This document shows positions 17,438 through 26,187 of a stretch of 64,000 nucleotides of DNA, piece after piece. This DNA is from Thalassospira australica (lineage in GTDB: Bacteria > Pseudomonadota > Alphaproteobacteria > Rhodospirillales > Thalassospiraceae), in the NCBI RefSeq assembly GCF_000763295.1, contig NZ_JRJE01000008.1, positions 1 to 64,000 of the forward strand, in the 5' to 3' direction. Within the stretch, counting starts at the first letter, position 1, and every line of letters begins with the position of its first letter. The notes below the pieces were generated by a model. It was given only the letters and a program-made list of their open reading frames with translations. It ran no database searches and was not told where the DNA came from. The translations under genes were made by a program, and so were the position numbers.

Positions 17438-18523
17438 CTACACCTTAAGGGCCACGCCGGTTTCGGCATCGAACAGATGACACCGATCCAGCATAACTTG
17501 GAATGTAAGACGTTCACCGGCCTGTACAGGACGCGGGTTAAGCATCTTGGCCTGCACTTCAGCTCCGGCAAGGGTTGCAAACAAAAGGGTTTCCGTGCCA
17601 AGCGGCTCTGTCAGATTGACCTCCAGCTCGACCTCGGCAATGTGCTCTCCACGGGGAAGAGCATGACCGACCGGCATGATGTTGTCTGCACGAACGCCAA
17701 AGGTAACGGCTTGTCCATCAGACAGATCATAGCCCGGTGGGGCCGTGATGGTTGAACCATCGGCAAACTGAATATTTCCGTTCTTGACGGTACCATCGAG
17801 CAAATTCATCGGCGGCGAACCGATGAAAGTCCCGACAAAAGTATTTACCGGGTTTTCGAACACGTCCAGCGGCGTACCAACCTGCTCGATATGCCCATCA
17901 CGCATGATCACGATACGGTCGGCAAGTGTCATGGCTTCGACCTGATCATGGGTGACATACACAATGGTCGATTTCAGTTTTTGATGCAGTTTCTTGATCT
18001 CGACGCGCATCTGGGTGCGCAATTTGGCATCAAGGTTTGAAAGCGGTTCATCAAAAAGGAAGACTTCCGGATGACGCACAATCGCACGCCCCATCGCCAC
18101 ACGTTGACGCTGCCCACCTGACAGTGCGCCAGGTTTGCGATCCAAAAGCGGCGTCAGTGACAAAATTTCGGCCGCTTCATCAACTGCCTTGTCGATTTCC
18201 TCCTGCGGACGTTTGGAAATCTTAAGAGAAAATCCAAGATTTTCACGCACGGACATATGCGGATAAAGCGCATAGTTCTGGAAAACCATCGAAATATTGC
18301 GCTCTCGCGGTGGCAAATCGTTGACAACTGTATCGCCAATCCGGACGTCTCCGCCCGAAATTGCCTCCAGTCCAGCAATCATCCGAAGAGTGGTGGATTT
18401 GCCGCAGCCAGACGGGCCGACCAGCACCACGAATTCGCCATCGGCGATATCAAGATTGATGGAATGGACAACTTCAAGCACGCCATATTTCTTGACGACA
18501 TCGCGAAGGTGGACCTGAGCCAT
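17438..18523 (-). CDS. CUT1 ABC transporter ATP-binding protein (UgpC/MsmK type)
   Basis: 361 aa. Walker A GPSGCGKST (37-45), Q-loop FQNYALYPHM, signature LSGGQRQRVAMGRA, Walker B VFLFDEPLSNLDA, H-loop YVTHDQ. The C-terminal ~120 residues form the MOP/TOBE regulatory domain of sugar importers. Energises the importer encoded by the two permeases and binding protein upstream; follows the permease by 4 bp. Confidence 0.93.
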   Translation of the reverse strand: MAQVHLRDVVKKYGVLEVVHSINLDIADGEFVVLVGPSGCGKSTTLRMIAGLEAISGGDVRIGDTVVNDLPPRERNISMVFQNYALYPHMSVRENLGFSLKISKRPQEEIDKAVDEAAEILSLTPLLDRKPGALSGGQRQRVAMGRAIVRHPEVFLFDEPLSNLDAKLRTQMRVEIKKLHQKLKSTIVYVTHDQVEAMTLADRIVIMRDGHIEQVGTPLDVFENPVNTFVGTFIGSPPMNLLDGTVKNGNIQFADGSTITAPPGYDLSDGQAVTFGVRADNIMPVGHALPRGEHIAEVELEVNLTEPLGTETLLFATLAGAEVQAKMLNPRPVQAGERLTFQVMLDRCHLFDAETGVALKV

Positions 18524-18527
18524 TTTA

Positions 18528-19394
18528 TTATCCTTTCACACCACCGAACGTCAGTCCGGCAATGAGATGTTTCTGCACGAGGAATGTGAGGATGAGCGCG
18601 GGAATAATCATCAAAACCGCAAGCGCACACATGCCCCCCCAATTCAGGGTGAATTCAGACGTGAAATCGAGAAGCCCGACAGGCATGGTTTTGGAGGTCG
18701 TCGAACGGGTCAACTGGGATGCCAGCGCGTATTCGTTCCACGACGTCAGAAAGGCAAAGATACCTGCTGATGCAACCCCTGAACGGGCAACCGGGAACTC
18801 CACGCGCCAGAACGCCTGCCAACGGGTACAGCCATCAATCTCGGCTGCTTCTGCCAGTTCCGGTGGAACCTGGCGAAAGAATCCGTCAATCAGCCATACC
18901 GTGAATGGCACATTCATGGCGACATAGGCCAGGATCATGCCAATATGGGTATCAATGATACCGATCCGGGCAAACAGAATGAACAATGGCAGCGAAAGCG
19001 CCACCCCCGGCACGGCACGCGTGACCATCAGGCCAACGAAAATACCCCCCTTGAACTTGAACTTGTAGCGGGCAAATGCATACCCACCGGCCATACCGAT
19101 CAGGATGGCAATCACGGTTGATGTCACCGAAATGATCAACGAGTTGGTGAAATAGGTCAGCACAGGAACGCTGCCCTCTCCAATCCCGCCAAACATGGCC
19201 CGGTAATGATCAAGATTAAGATCATTGGGAATCCAGACCGGCGGCTTTGCCATAATTTCCACAGTCGGGCGGAACGAGTTCAGAACGATCCACAGACCGG
19301 GAACACACAGCACCATCATGGCCAGAAACAGACCAACGGAGTGCATCCATTTAAGGGCGACACGGCGCGCTTGATGATTGGTATTGTTTGCCAT
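18528..19394 (-). CDS. CUT1 sugar ABC transporter permease (MalG type)
   Basis: 288 aa, six predicted membrane helices. The EAA loop EAAEIDGCTRWQAFWRVEFPVARSG lies in the C-terminal half, contacting the ATPase. The C-terminus ends with TFGGVKG, typical for MalG-like subunits. Three bases separate it from the upstream permease, so it is co-translated. Substrate is inferred only from the catabolic genes in the operon. Confidence 0.92.
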   Translation of the reverse strand: MANNTNHQARRVALKWMHSVGLFLAMMVLCVPGLWIVLNSFRPTVEIMAKPPVWIPNDLNLDHYRAMFGGIGEGSVPVLTYFTNSLIISVTSTVIAILIGMAGGYAFARYKFKFKGGIFVGLMVTRAVPGVALSLPLFILFARIGIIDTHIGMILAYVAMNVPFTVWLIDGFFRQVPPELAEAAEIDGCTRWQAFWRVEFPVARSGVASAGIFAFLTSWNEYALASQLTRSTTSKTMPVGLLDFTSEFTLNWGGMCALAVLMIIPALILTFLVQKHLIAGLTFGGVKG

Positions 19395-19397
19395 GGC

Positions 19398-20294
19398 TTA
19401 CACCCCCATCCCAAGCTCTTTGCGAGCTGCGGTCAGTTTCTTGAAAAAGTAGATGGTGAAGAAAATCGCCAGAAAGATGGAGACATAGCCCATCGCATTG
19501 GCATACCCCATGCGCGCATCGACATAGCCGGTGCGTCCGATCAGCGTCCAAAGAAGCTCCGTGCGCCGCGCCGGGCCACCGTTGGTCATGATCTGCACGA
19601 TGTCATATGCACGTGCGACATCCAGCGAACGAATGGCCATCGCGATGTAGATAAACGGCATCAGGAACGGCAGGGTGACGAACCGAAACGATTGGAACGG
19701 TGTGCATCCATCAACCTTTGCAGCCTCCAGCGGGTCACGCGGGATCGCATACAGGCCGGCAAGGATAAGAATCCCGAAAACGGATGTGGACGTCCAAACC
19801 TCTGCAAAGATAATTGAAAACATTGCAAGGTTCCCGTCCACCAGCCACGGAATGGCGGTATCGGTAATGCCCAGTGACTGCAACGCATTGTTCACCAGAC
19901 CGACGTTATCGTTAAAGATGAACTTGAACTGGAAACCGACAAGGATTGGCGAAAACATCATCGGGAACATCATCATCGTGCGTAATGCCCGTTGCCCGCG
20001 TGTCACCTTTGAAATCATCAATGCCAGGCCAAGACCAAACAGCATTTCCAGATTAAGGGCCACGGCAAGCAACAGAACCGTCCGTCCGAATGCGGCCCAG
20101 AACTTCACATCGGTTACAGCTTTTTCATAGTTAAACAATCCGACCCAGTTAAACAGGCTGTCAGGCCGGGTCAGTCTGTAGGATGTGAAACTGGAATACA
20201 GTGACAATAACAGTGGAATCAGCACGACGGCCGATAGGATGATAATGGCAGGCATCAACAGAACCAGCCATTGCGGCAGCTTCAAGCGCTTCAT
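19398..20294 (-). CDS. CUT1 sugar ABC transporter permease (MalF type)
   Basis: 298 aa with six hydrophobic segments and EAA loop EAAKVDGCTPFQSFRFVTLPFL. Start chosen at ATG 20294 (MKRLKLPQWLVLLMP), the normal N-terminus of such subunits; the upstream ATG at 20333 has no ribosome site and would add an odd leader. Lies 110 bp after the binding-protein stop, beyond a strong stem-loop that probably lowers its expression relative to the binding protein. Confidence 0.9.
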   Translation of the reverse strand: MKRLKLPQWLVLLMPAIIILSAVVLIPLLLSLYSSFTSYRLTRPDSLFNWVGLFNYEKAVTDVKFWAAFGRTVLLLAVALNLEMLFGLGLALMISKVTRGQRALRTMMMFPMMFSPILVGFQFKFIFNDNVGLVNNALQSLGITDTAIPWLVDGNLAMFSIIFAEVWTSTSVFGILILAGLYAIPRDPLEAAKVDGCTPFQSFRFVTLPFLMPFIYIAMAIRSLDVARAYDIVQIMTNGGPARRTELLWTLIGRTGYVDARMGYANAMGYVSIFLAIFFTIYFFKKLTAARKELGMGV

Positions 20295-20353
20295 CAGAAT
20301 GTCCCGTGGATCGGCATGGAGGACCCCATGCATTGCGTTCTGATTGGATGGAT

Positions 20354-20385
20354 CGGGTGGCGCAAATCCCTGTTTGCGCCACCCG
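20354..20385 (-). promoter_or_regulatory. Intra-operon stem-loop after the sugar-binding-protein gene
   Basis: CGGGTGGCGCAAA pairs perfectly over 13 bp with TTTGCGCCACCCG, 6-nt loop, no T-run. It lies directly after the binding-protein stop (20405) and before the permeases, as an mRNA-stabilising or attenuating hairpin. Confidence 0.7.
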
Positions 20386-20404
20386 TGTGCAATGATCAGG
20401 CGTT

Positions 20405-21733
20405 TTAATAAACGCCTTCTTCCTGCATCAGATCGTCAACCGCTTCTGACGCGTCGCTCAGAGCTTCATCAACGGTCTTGTCACCAAGAATTGCAGCCTG
20501 CAGTTCCGGATAGATCAGGTTGGTCGCCTCAATCCAATAGGGTGTCGGCGGCACGGCAAAGGCTGTAGCTGCCGTTTCCTTGAAGGCGGCAAGCACCTCG
20601 CTGCGATACGCATCGCCTTTCGCCTGCTCAGAGACATGATCCCAAACCGCGGTGCGCGATGGCAGTGGACCGGCAGAACTTTCAAGCTTCTGGCTGTCTT
20701 CGTTGGTCAGGAAATCGACCAGGGATGCTGCGGCTTCCTTGTGTTCGCAATCCTCTGTCACAGAAAAGCCGTGGAAGCCGGACCAACCGGTGCGAACACC
20801 TGCGGACCCTTTCGGCGCCGGTGCAACACCGACATTACCGGCAACTTTTGATGACGACGGATCGTTAAAGAACCCGGCCCAGCCCGGCCAATCCAGGTTA
20901 AGTGCAATCGTACCAGACGCAAACCCGTTGCCAAGATCATCCCAAAGATAGTTGGTCGTCCCGGCCGGCACAGCATCGGCCTGATAAAGGTCTACAAACC
21001 ACTGAAGCGCGCGTTTGCCGGCATCGGAATTGAACGCCGGGGAGAAATCATCATTAAACAGGTCACCGCCTTCAGCGACGACCATCTCGTAAAAACGACC
21101 GACGATGGCTTCATCCTTGCCCGCATATTGCGTGCCATAGAAGTTCGGCGGATCAGCAAAGAACACTGACTGATCTTTTACCTGTTCCCAGGTTTCCGGA
21201 ACGGCAAGCGCATAACCATATTCGGCTTCAAACGCCTTGGCTTTCTCGGGATCGTCATAAAGATCTTTCTGATAATACAATGCAGAAACGTCGAACTGCG
21301 CGCGCGGCAACATCACAAGTCTGCCATCAAACGTCGCAGCCTTGATATTGGCCTGAACAAACTCATCGACAACATCCTGGCCGATCAGCCCTGTCAGATC
21401 CGTGTAAAGCGTTGGATACTGTGACGCAAAGGATGAATGGTTAGACCCGACACACCAGTCGGTTGTTCCTGCAGCAATGTCAGACTTGAATTCCTTATCA
21501 AGTTCGAAGTGATTCTTTTTCGAAATGACTTCAACACTTGCCCCTGTTGCCTCTTCCCATTCCGGAATACGGGCATACAGCGCCTCATACTGCTGACCAC
21601 CAATAAGCTTGGCTTCAATGGTGACACCGTCAAATTCACCTGCCTGCGCAGCATCTGGCGAGGCAAGGACTGCTGTCGAAGCAAGGGCTGCGACAAGTAC
21701 GGCACAGGATGCACCGCTTAACAACGTTTTCAT
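20405..21733 (-). CDS. CUT1 ABC transporter sugar-binding protein
   Basis: 442 aa. Sec signal peptide with probable cleavage after AQA at about residue 31 (mature GEFDGVTIEAKL). The mature part is a family 1 sugar-binding protein; W-rich C-terminal half (NLDWPGWAGFFND, RTGWSGFHGFSV) suggests stacking with a sugar ring. Periplasmic receptor of the importer encoded downstream. First gene of the minus-strand operon of cluster 1, divergent from the amidohydrolase gene. Confidence 0.92.
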   Translation of the reverse strand: MKTLLSGASCAVLVAALASTAVLASPDAAQAGEFDGVTIEAKLIGGQQYEALYARIPEWEEATGASVEVISKKNHFELDKEFKSDIAAGTTDWCVGSNHSSFASQYPTLYTDLTGLIGQDVVDEFVQANIKAATFDGRLVMLPRAQFDVSALYYQKDLYDDPEKAKAFEAEYGYALAVPETWEQVKDQSVFFADPPNFYGTQYAGKDEAIVGRFYEMVVAEGGDLFNDDFSPAFNSDAGKRALQWFVDLYQADAVPAGTTNYLWDDLGNGFASGTIALNLDWPGWAGFFNDPSSSKVAGNVGVAPAPKGSAGVRTGWSGFHGFSVTEDCEHKEAAASLVDFLTNEDSQKLESSAGPLPSRTAVWDHVSEQAKGDAYRSEVLAAFKETAATAFAVPPTPYWIEATNLIYPELQAAILGDKTVDEALSDASEAVDDLMQEEGVY

Positions 21734-21808
21734 TCTATCCTCCCTGAATGAAAGGCCACTTTCGGCCGATTGCTATTTCCGGTGCCATTTCGATAAGCTT
21801 TTATATCC

Positions 21809-21853
21809 GGAATTATCTTTTATATTTAAACTTGACTTGATCAAGGAGTCAAG
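21809..21853. promoter_or_regulatory. Divergent control region of cluster 1 transporter/lactonase
   Basis: Contains the AATTATCTTT element (21811-21820) shared with 8917-8926, and an inverted repeat CTTGACT-N9-AGTCAAG (21831-21853) with TTGATCAA inside. Both lie between the binding-protein operon (minus) and the amidohydrolase (plus). Operator function is inferred from position and symmetry. Confidence 0.35.
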
Positions 21854-21962
21854 GTGAACTCCAAAAGAAATCAATTGAAACGAGAAAACCGGTCTGCAAT
21901 TCCAGTTGCACCGCTGTTGTCAGCCACCCAATCAGGTGCGATAACGTAAAAGGAGGAACCCC

Positions 21963-22796
21963 ATGTTCATCGACACCCATCTCCATCTGGTCGCGCGCAA
22001 ACGCATCTCGTACCCTTGGCTCAAGGACGTTCCGGCACTCAATCGCGACTGGTCGTTTGAAGATTACGAAGTTTCTGCCCGACGCATCGGCATTACCGGC
22101 GTGCTGCATATGGAAGTCGATTGCGCACCGGAATATATTGCAACGGAAAACACGTGGGTTTCCGAACTGATGTTGCGCCCCGATAGCCTGATGCGCGGCG
22201 CCATTTCATCAGCACGCCCCGAAGACGAGAGTTTCGACGCTTTTATCGATACGCTTGATCTTTCGATCGTCAAAGGCATCCGGCGCGTTCTGCACGTTGT
22301 GCCCGATGATGTTTCACAGACGAACCTGTTTCGCGAAAATGTCCGCAAAATCGGGAAAAAGGGCCTGCCCTTTGATATCTGTGTGCTGCAAAGGCAGCTC
22401 GACATTGCCACCGCTCTGATAGATGCCTGCCCGGAGACTGTCTTCGTACTTGATCATTGCGGGGTGCCGGACATTGCCGGGGATGGGTTTGCCGATTGGT
22501 CAAAATCCATAACCGATCTTGCCAAACGCCAAAACGTGAACGCCAAGATTTCCGGCATTTCGGCCTATGCCAAACCGGACTGGACGCTTGACACACTTCG
22601 ACCCTATGTCGAACACATTATCGAAAACTTCGGCTGGAAACGGGTCGTCTGGGGATCTGACAGCCCGGTCTGCACGTTAAATTCATCGCTTGATCAATGG
22701 ATGGCCACAACACGGGCCCTGATCGCAAATGTTTCAGAAACAGAAAAAGCAGCTTTTGCGTCTGAGAACGCCAAACGGATATGGAATTTGCCGTGA
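21963..22796 (+). CDS. Amidohydrolase 2 family protein, probable sugar-acid lactonase
   Basis: 277 aa TIM-barrel hydrolase. Metal motif DTHLHL (H6, H8), then VLDHCGVPD and VVWGSDSPVC supplying the further His and Asp. Relatives of this size hydrolyse L-fucono-/L-rhamnono-/galactaro-lactones or 4-sulfomuconolactone. Next to an aldose transporter, mutarotase, Gfo/Idh and dehydratase, a lactonase role is the simplest reading. An AGGAGGAAC ribosome site precedes ATG 21963. Divergent from the transporter operon, presumably co-regulated. Confidence 0.82.
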   Translation: MFIDTHLHLVARKRISYPWLKDVPALNRDWSFEDYEVSARRIGITGVLHMEVDCAPEYIATENTWVSELMLRPDSLMRGAISSARPEDESFDAFIDTLDLSIVKGIRRVLHVVPDDVSQTNLFRENVRKIGKKGLPFDICVLQRQLDIATALIDACPETVFVLDHCGVPDIAGDGFADWSKSITDLAKRQNVNAKISGISAYAKPDWTLDTLRPYVEHIIENFGWKRVVWGSDSPVCTLNSSLDQWMATTRALIANVSETEKAAFASENAKRIWNLP

Positions 22797-22816
22797 CCTT
22801 TGCGATGCTTCCGCCT

Positions 22817-22897
22817 CATAACCGCATGCGTAAATGGTGTGACGCAACCGGACTGCTTGACCTCACCAATCAGGGCGTCCGCCTCAGCACGCCATAG
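22817..22897 (+). pseudogene. Possible remnant of a tyrosine recombinase
   Basis: A short frame after the lactonase stop reads NRMRKWCDATGLLDLT and QGVR and then stops. It resembles the stretch before and including the catalytic HxxR box of phage-type integrases (RKWCDEAGLP..SAHGLRK), with the His replaced. The rest of the gene is absent. Only about 25 residues support this. Confidence 0.35.
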
Positions 22898-23037
22898 ATC
22901 AGGGTATGGTTCACAGTCTCAAACGAGAGGAGAAGAGGTTCACCACAGCGGCTGAGAAATCGTTGTCAACTTCTTGGCGCGAATGTCAGCAGAACAATAC
23001 AGGTGATCCTTCAATCAACCATGACCACCAAGAATAT

Positions 23038-23949
23038 CTAACGTAGATAGTCAAACAGTGACAGGTCGCTCATCTGCGCCGTTACCGAGTAGGATGCTTC
23101 AAGCTGCATCGACAGGGTTTCAAGTGTCACCACCGCTTCGGCAAGGTCAACGTCTGTCAGGGTACTGACCGTGGATTCCGCTGTCAGTTGGAAATCCGTA
23201 TGCATGTCTATGATGTTTTCAAGCTTGTCTTGCGTGTAGGACACCTGGTTTTGCAGTTCTGATATCCCGGCGACGGCTGCTTCCAGAAGTTCGGCCGCCT
23301 CCTGCAAGGCGACTTCGTCAACCGGATCGGTATTGGCATATGCCGCGAGGTTTAAAGCACGCAAAGCATTCTCGAACGTTTCATTGTCTGCAGTGATGCC
23401 ATATTCGATCTTCGTTCCGTCCGCGACCTTTGCAGAGGCTATATCGCTGTTCCCGGAATAGTATGAGGTGTCAGCAACTGTCGGGCTTGTTTTGGCTGGA
23501 TAAGTCACAGCATCAACAGCGACCGGTTCTTTTTCAGTTACCGAACCGGCATAAATATAGCGGCCCTCGTACTCGGTATTGAGCAAGGATGCGAAGGTTT
23601 CCAAGGCAGCGGTTGCAGACTCTGCGATACCATATGAATTCTCTGTCCCGGTACTCAAACCCGCAGAAATATCTGCCGTCATATCGGTCAGAACATCGAC
23701 CATGTCATTAAGGGTCGAATAATAAACCTCGACACGCCCCTGAATTTCCTCGGCAATCTCGCTATACGCTGCGGCTTGCGAAACCTCGGCACTCAGGGTT
23801 GCAATCAGATACGAATTTTCCGACACACCTGAATTTGAACTGGCGATCTTGCCGGAACTTGATTGCTCTGTTGCATCCGCAAGTTGGGTCTGCACCGAAC
23901 GGATCTGAGCCAACATGTTTTCTTGCATTGCCGCTGTTGAAACTCTCAT
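23038..23949 (-). CDS. flgL: Flagellar hook-filament junction protein FlgL
   Basis: 303 aa. Flagellin-like N-terminus (MRVSTAAMQENMLAQIRSVQ) and C-terminus (LTDVDLAEAVVTLETLSMQLEASY) form the coiled D0/D1 ends; the middle is variable and acidic. It joins hook and filament after FlgK. Lies 11 bp after flgK in a flgD-flgE-flgN-flgK-flgL order typical of late hook/junction genes. Confidence 0.9.
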   Translation of the reverse strand: MRVSTAAMQENMLAQIRSVQTQLADATEQSSSGKIASSNSGVSENSYLIATLSAEVSQAAAYSEIAEEIQGRVEVYYSTLNDMVDVLTDMTADISAGLSTGTENSYGIAESATAALETFASLLNTEYEGRYIYAGSVTEKEPVAVDAVTYPAKTSPTVADTSYYSGNSDIASAKVADGTKIEYGITADNETFENALRALNLAAYANTDPVDEVALQEAAELLEAAVAGISELQNQVSYTQDKLENIIDMHTDFQLTAESTVSTLTDVDLAEAVVTLETLSMQLEASYSVTAQMSDLSLFDYLR

Positions 23950-23960
23950 GACTATTTTCC

Positions 23961-25682
23961 TTACCTTACAGCTTCAAGCAGCGTGTCCATGAGCGACTGG
24001 GTGATTTCCAGAACAGCTGCCGCAGCCTCATAGGCACTTTCAAGATTACTCAACATCAAAGCTTCTTCATCGGTATTTACGCCGTAACTATTTGAAAATG
24101 TTTCAACCAAGTCCGCATATGCTTCCAATGAGACACTCGCTTCAGTATCCGCGGCCGATGCCTGTTGAGCGACATCTGACAGGATCTCTGCCCCATAGTC
24201 CGAAAAGGTCGTTCTGGTCGAACCAAGGTGTCCGGCATCCGAATAACTGATGTTCTCGTCAAAGACATCGGCAAGGGCCTCGGTTATGTCGGAACTTGAT
24301 GTTGAAATCACACTATCCCCGACCGCCAGCCCAGCATCATCCGAGCCGGTTCCAACCGGCAGCCTGCTGCTATCGGCATCCCAGTCGGCGTTCAGTGAAA
24401 TATTGTCGGCACCCGTGCCGTCAAACATGTCATTTAAACCGAAATAGGCAGAGAACCCTTCGTCATCGCCCCCTACTTCGGCGTCCATATTGACAATCGA
24501 AATCCCGTAGTCGTCGTCAGTCGTTGCGATTGACAGCGTTCCATCCGTGTTAACAGAGGCACTTAAATTGCCTGAGGCATTAATATCGTCGACAAAGTCC
24601 TGAACCGTTGCAATTGTCGTCAGATCAATATCGACAATCTCGATCGCATTACCTTCATCATCGGTTGCCACGAGCCGTACCGTTCCGGTCCCGGAAAAAG
24701 CATCGGTCAAATCGGTTTGGGTTGTCCCCGTCAGATCGTTTGGCGGCGGATATGCAGTTCCCAGGTTTGAGACTTCGTTCAAAGCATCCATGAGTGTGGT
24801 TGCCAAATTGTCGAGTTCTTCCTGAATATCGGACAAAGTCTCGTCGCGCAGCTCAATCAACCCGCCAAGCTCACCGCCCGATATATCATCTGAGATCGAT
24901 TGGCCATTCACGGTCACATCGGCAAAATTGGTATCTGCATTCACCGCCCCGGCCGCGTTATAGGAGAGTTCCTGAACCTGACTGCCAACAACAAGCGTAC
25001 CGCCAATATAGATGTTCGTGTTGTTCGATGAGTCCGTGTAATAGGAAATATCCACCAACTCCGACAGATCGTTGATTGCCTGAGCGCGGGCATCATTCAA
25101 CTCACTGCTGGAAAGCGTCGAGTCCGCTGTTCCGCTGAGCTGCTTGTTGTAGGAATCAATTTTATAAAGCAACTCGTTGATCTGATTGACAGTATCTTCA
25201 ATCGACTGATCTGCACTGGCCCGCTGGTCCTGAACGGTTGCTGATAGGCTGTTCAACTCATCTGCTACCGCTTCGGCATCGCGGAGAACGGTGGACTTTG
25301 CCGATTGACTATCGGGACTGACAGACAACGCCGCAAATGATGTTTCAAGATCGGTGATCAGGGTCGAAATTGCACCATCGTCACCAATATCCCCAAACCC
25401 ACTCGCAACTGTTTCAAGCGGCGTTGAAAACACCGATGCATATCCGCTCTCGGACGCTGCCTGACTGATCGATTTCAGCAGGTAACTGTCTACATCTGAT
25501 CCAACCGATGTGATCGTGACCCCGGTCGTAGCCCCGGCAGTAACACTACTCGCAGTGCTTGCCGATTTTGCGGTGTAACCGTCGACGGACGCATTGGCGA
25601 TGTTCTCCGAAGACACACTGATCCCGGCCTGGCTTGTCTGCAGGGCACTTAACGCAGCAGTTTGTGCAGCACGGATCGACAT
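23961..25682 (-). CDS. flgK: Flagellar hook-associated protein FlgK
   Basis: 573 aa. N-terminal rod/hook motif SALQTSQAGISVSSENIANASVDGYT (about 12-38) and C-terminal LSNLESAYEAAAAVLEITQSLMDTLLEAV are the paired terminal helices of axial proteins. The centre is Asp/Ser/Thr-rich and nearly free of Lys and Arg. First of the two hook-filament junction proteins, exported by the flagellar type III system. Preceded by the FlgN-like chaperone gene. Confidence 0.92.
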   Translation of the reverse strand: MSIRAAQTAALSALQTSQAGISVSSENIANASVDGYTAKSASTASSVTAGATTGVTITSVGSDVDSYLLKSISQAASESGYASVFSTPLETVASGFGDIGDDGAISTLITDLETSFAALSVSPDSQSAKSTVLRDAEAVADELNSLSATVQDQRASADQSIEDTVNQINELLYKIDSYNKQLSGTADSTLSSSELNDARAQAINDLSELVDISYYTDSSNNTNIYIGGTLVVGSQVQELSYNAAGAVNADTNFADVTVNGQSISDDISGGELGGLIELRDETLSDIQEELDNLATTLMDALNEVSNLGTAYPPPNDLTGTTQTDLTDAFSGTGTVRLVATDDEGNAIEIVDIDLTTIATVQDFVDDINASGNLSASVNTDGTLSIATTDDDYGISIVNMDAEVGGDDEGFSAYFGLNDMFDGTGADNISLNADWDADSSRLPVGTGSDDAGLAVGDSVISTSSSDITEALADVFDENISYSDAGHLGSTRTTFSDYGAEILSDVAQQASAADTEASVSLEAYADLVETFSNSYGVNTDEEALMLSNLESAYEAAAAVLEITQSLMDTLLEAVR

Positions 25683-25752
25683 GTTTCGGACCTGTTTGGT
25701 TACAACCTGGGGTCATCCCCCGCTTAGCCGCCCTGCGCAGCTGACGTTTTAA

Positions 25753-26175
25753 TCACATTTTGATGCTGAGAATTCTCTGGTGGAGGCCGCCACGGACATT
25801 GCCATCCTGACCATAGGACGGTGTTTCGTCCGACGCGGTTACCGCCCAACCGACACGTATGCGCTTCAGGCATGCTTCACGCTTTGCCTTAAGACGAATA
25901 TTGTTTCGGTTCAGTTTCGCACGCAGGTCATTGACCTTTTCAATATCCAGGATCAATCCGGCCAACGGATTGTCGCTGCTTTTCATCCGCTGAGCTGCAA
26001 TTTCACCGTGCAGCTCATTTTCAAGCGCATTCTTTTCCTTAGTAATGTCATGCAGCAGGTCGTATTTTGCCTGCTCCAGAACGCGCCACTCGACATCCAA
26101 CAAGTCAGATAAACGGTTAATGACTTCAGTAATTTTGTCGCTATCACGTGGCATCACTGGTGCTTGGACGGTCAT
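25753..26175 (-). CDS. FlgN-like flagellar export chaperone (putative)
   Basis: 140 aa, mostly helical and charged, with KITEVINRLSDLLDVEWRVLEQAKYDLLHDITKEKNALENEL near the N-terminus, which fits the FlgN fold that binds FlgK and FlgL C-termini. Gene position directly before flgK and size support the call; sequence similarity alone is weak. Strong AGGGGAGG ribosome site at ATG 26175. Confidence 0.65.
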   Translation of the reverse strand: MTVQAPVMPRDSDKITEVINRLSDLLDVEWRVLEQAKYDLLHDITKEKNALENELHGEIAAQRMKSSDNPLAGLILDIEKVNDLRAKLNRNNIRLKAKREACLKRIRVGWAVTASDETPSYGQDGNVRGGLHQRILSIKM

Positions 26176-26187
26176 GAAAACCTCCCC

